Below, piece after piece: positions 63,361-64,000 of a DNA stretch of 64,000 nucleotides; position 1 is the first letter of the stretch; each line of letters begins with the position of its first letter. The stretch covers positions 4,142,001 through 4,206,000 of the forward strand of contig NZ_CP045295.1 of assembly GCF_009363095.1 (NCBI RefSeq). Reading direction: 5' to 3'. The notes beneath the pieces are model-generated. The model saw nothing but the letters and a program-made list of their open reading frames with translations, had not been told where the DNA came from and made no database searches. The position numbers were made by a program, and so were the translations under genes. Origin of the DNA: Paenibacillus cellulositrophicus (GTDB taxonomy: Bacteria; Bacillota; Bacilli; Paenibacillales; Paenibacillaceae).

Positions 63361-63878
63361 AGATGCTCACTTCCCTTATGGTTTGGTCTTTTGCCAAGCA
63401 GCCACATGCCGTAAACGATCAGGCCGACGGCCAGCAGCACGCTGGTAATATTGCGGTTCAGCAGCCATTCCCACAGGCCGGGGAAGACGCCGACGAGGAG
63501 GACGAGAATGCCCATGCCGATGCAGGTCGCCCCGATCCAAAACGGATGGACCGCCGATTCCTTCTGATATCCGTTCATTTGAATCCAGTCACGCTCGGTC
63601 CAAGGATAGCCGAAGGTATCCTGGCCCATCATCATACGTTCATGCTCCATGGCCGCGGCTTTCATCCAGCTCGCCTTCTGCAGGGCGTCAAACAGCTGGT
63701 AGAACCACAAAATCGCCAGAGCGAACGGAAACAGCATCGGAATCGACGGGATGAGGATGATGCAGACGCAGGCGCCGATCATGTACTGCAGTCCCTGTTT
63801 GGCGAATCCTAAATATAAATGGCCGAGGCCGGGAATCATGGACAACATAAACGTGAGCCATCTACTTTTTCTAATCAT
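63357..63878 (-). CDS. Membrane protein of the DUF4097 operon
   Basis: A 173-residue protein with about four hydrophobic segments. The N-terminal IPGLGHLYLGFAKQGLQYMIG resembles TM2-domain proteins (GxGhhYLG pattern), then a cytoplasmic stretch with WMKAAAMEHERMMM, and two C-terminal helices. AAGGAGGG precedes the ATG. Its start overlaps the stop of the gene to its right, and its stop overlaps the DUF4097 start by four bases, showing tight translational coupling. Function unknown; an envelope-stress role is suggested only by its partner. Confidence 0.85.
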   Translation of the reverse strand: MIRKSRWLTFMLSMIPGLGHLYLGFAKQGLQYMIGACVCIILIPSIPMLFPFALAILWFYQLFDALQKASWMKAAAMEHERMMMGQDTFGYPWTERDWIQMNGYQKESAVHPFWIGATCIGMGILVLLVGVFPGLWEWLLNRNITSVLLAVGLIVYGMWLLGKRPNHKGSEHL

Positions 63879-64000
63879 GGGTTACCCTCCTTAAATATGT
63901 GCTCCATTCGAGTGGATAAATGCTGCGTGGCCTCCGTCAGCCCGTTCCCCAGATGCTCGAAAATCCCGAATTGGAATAAGCAAAAGGTCAGGCAGGCCGC
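63875..64000 (-). CDS. 3' end of an operon gene entering from the right edge
   Basis: On the minus strand one frame is open from the edge to a TGA whose bases overlap the ATG of the next gene (ATGA). The visible 41 residues end in MEHIFKEGNP and contain FQFGIFEHLGNGLTEA. The overlap type equals that between the next two genes, which supports its being coding. The fragment is too short to identify. Confidence 0.55.
   Translation of the reverse strand, partial: AACLTFCLFQFGIFEHLGNGLTEATQHLSTRMEHIFKEGNP

Overview
The window looks like a chromosomal segment of a Paenibacillus-type spore-forming Bacillota. The evidence is a complete GerA-type spore germination operon, a reductase-less bacterial nitric oxide synthase, YerO/SwrC-like and YvdTSR-like efflux modules, a YusV-like ATPase behind a Fur-type box, strong AGGAGG ribosome binding sites, frequent TTG/GTG starts and GC-rich codon use. 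I see no rRNA, tRNA, insertion sequence, prophage, CRISPR array or classical defence locus. Most of it reads as ordinary, densely packed chromosome. The species assignment is inference.

Layout. 0-5.9 kb: the 3' end of an MMPL/RND-type exporter, nitric oxide synthase oxygenase, a small HExxH protein, an IsdG-type heme monooxygenase, a FAD/Rieske oxidoreductase and an aldo/keto reductase. 6-13 kb: a carbohydrate module made of an AraC-type regulator fused to a GH39 glycosidase, a GH3 glycosidase and a GPH-family sugar symporter preceded by a perfect-consensus catabolite-repression (cre) site. 13-16.4 kb: a ribbon-helix-helix protein, a MerR regulator and a chemoreceptor. 16.5-20.6 kb: the germinant receptor operon in the order A, C, small D-like subunit, B. 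20.7-27 kb: a DUF2062 protein, uroporphyrinogen-III synthase, a ThuA-like protein, a phasin-like/UbiB-kinase pair and a DEAD-box helicase with a Gly/Arg-rich tail.

27-43.3 kb: a luciferase-like monooxygenase, an oxalate-decarboxylase-type bicupin with an altered active-site lid, YjdF behind a structured leader that looks like a yjdF riboswitch, glutathione peroxidase, a 111-bp tandem repeat, an NmrA-like protein, a molybdopterin oxidoreductase, transporters, acetyltransferases, an SDR, a MOSC protein, DUF2164, glutaminyl-tRNA synthetase and MobA. 43.4-49.7 kb: an RND pump with its TetR regulator, an AhpD-like protein, and a paired SMR exporter with its own TetR regulator and a perfect palindromic operator. 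49.9-55.7 kb: cardiolipin synthase, the Fur-box-linked siderophore ATPase, a second phospholipase-D-family protein and an Nramp manganese transporter. 56-64 kb: type 2 isopentenyl-diphosphate isomerase, a complete ECF transporter (S, fused A1A2, T), YchF, and an envelope operon containing a DUF4097 protein that runs off the right edge.

How it fits together. The 6-13 kb block is a coherent glycoside-use unit: sensing and hydrolysis in one polypeptide, a second glycosidase, and uptake under carbon catabolite control. Metal themes recur: Fur and possible MntR sites, heme degradation and synthesis, and molybdenum cofactor proteins. The most notable items are the regulator-enzyme fusion with its possible operator pair, the SD-sequestering leader of yjdF, the altered lid of the bicupin, and the duplicated 111-bp element. 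I did not find a multi-gene system that I would call wholly undescribed.
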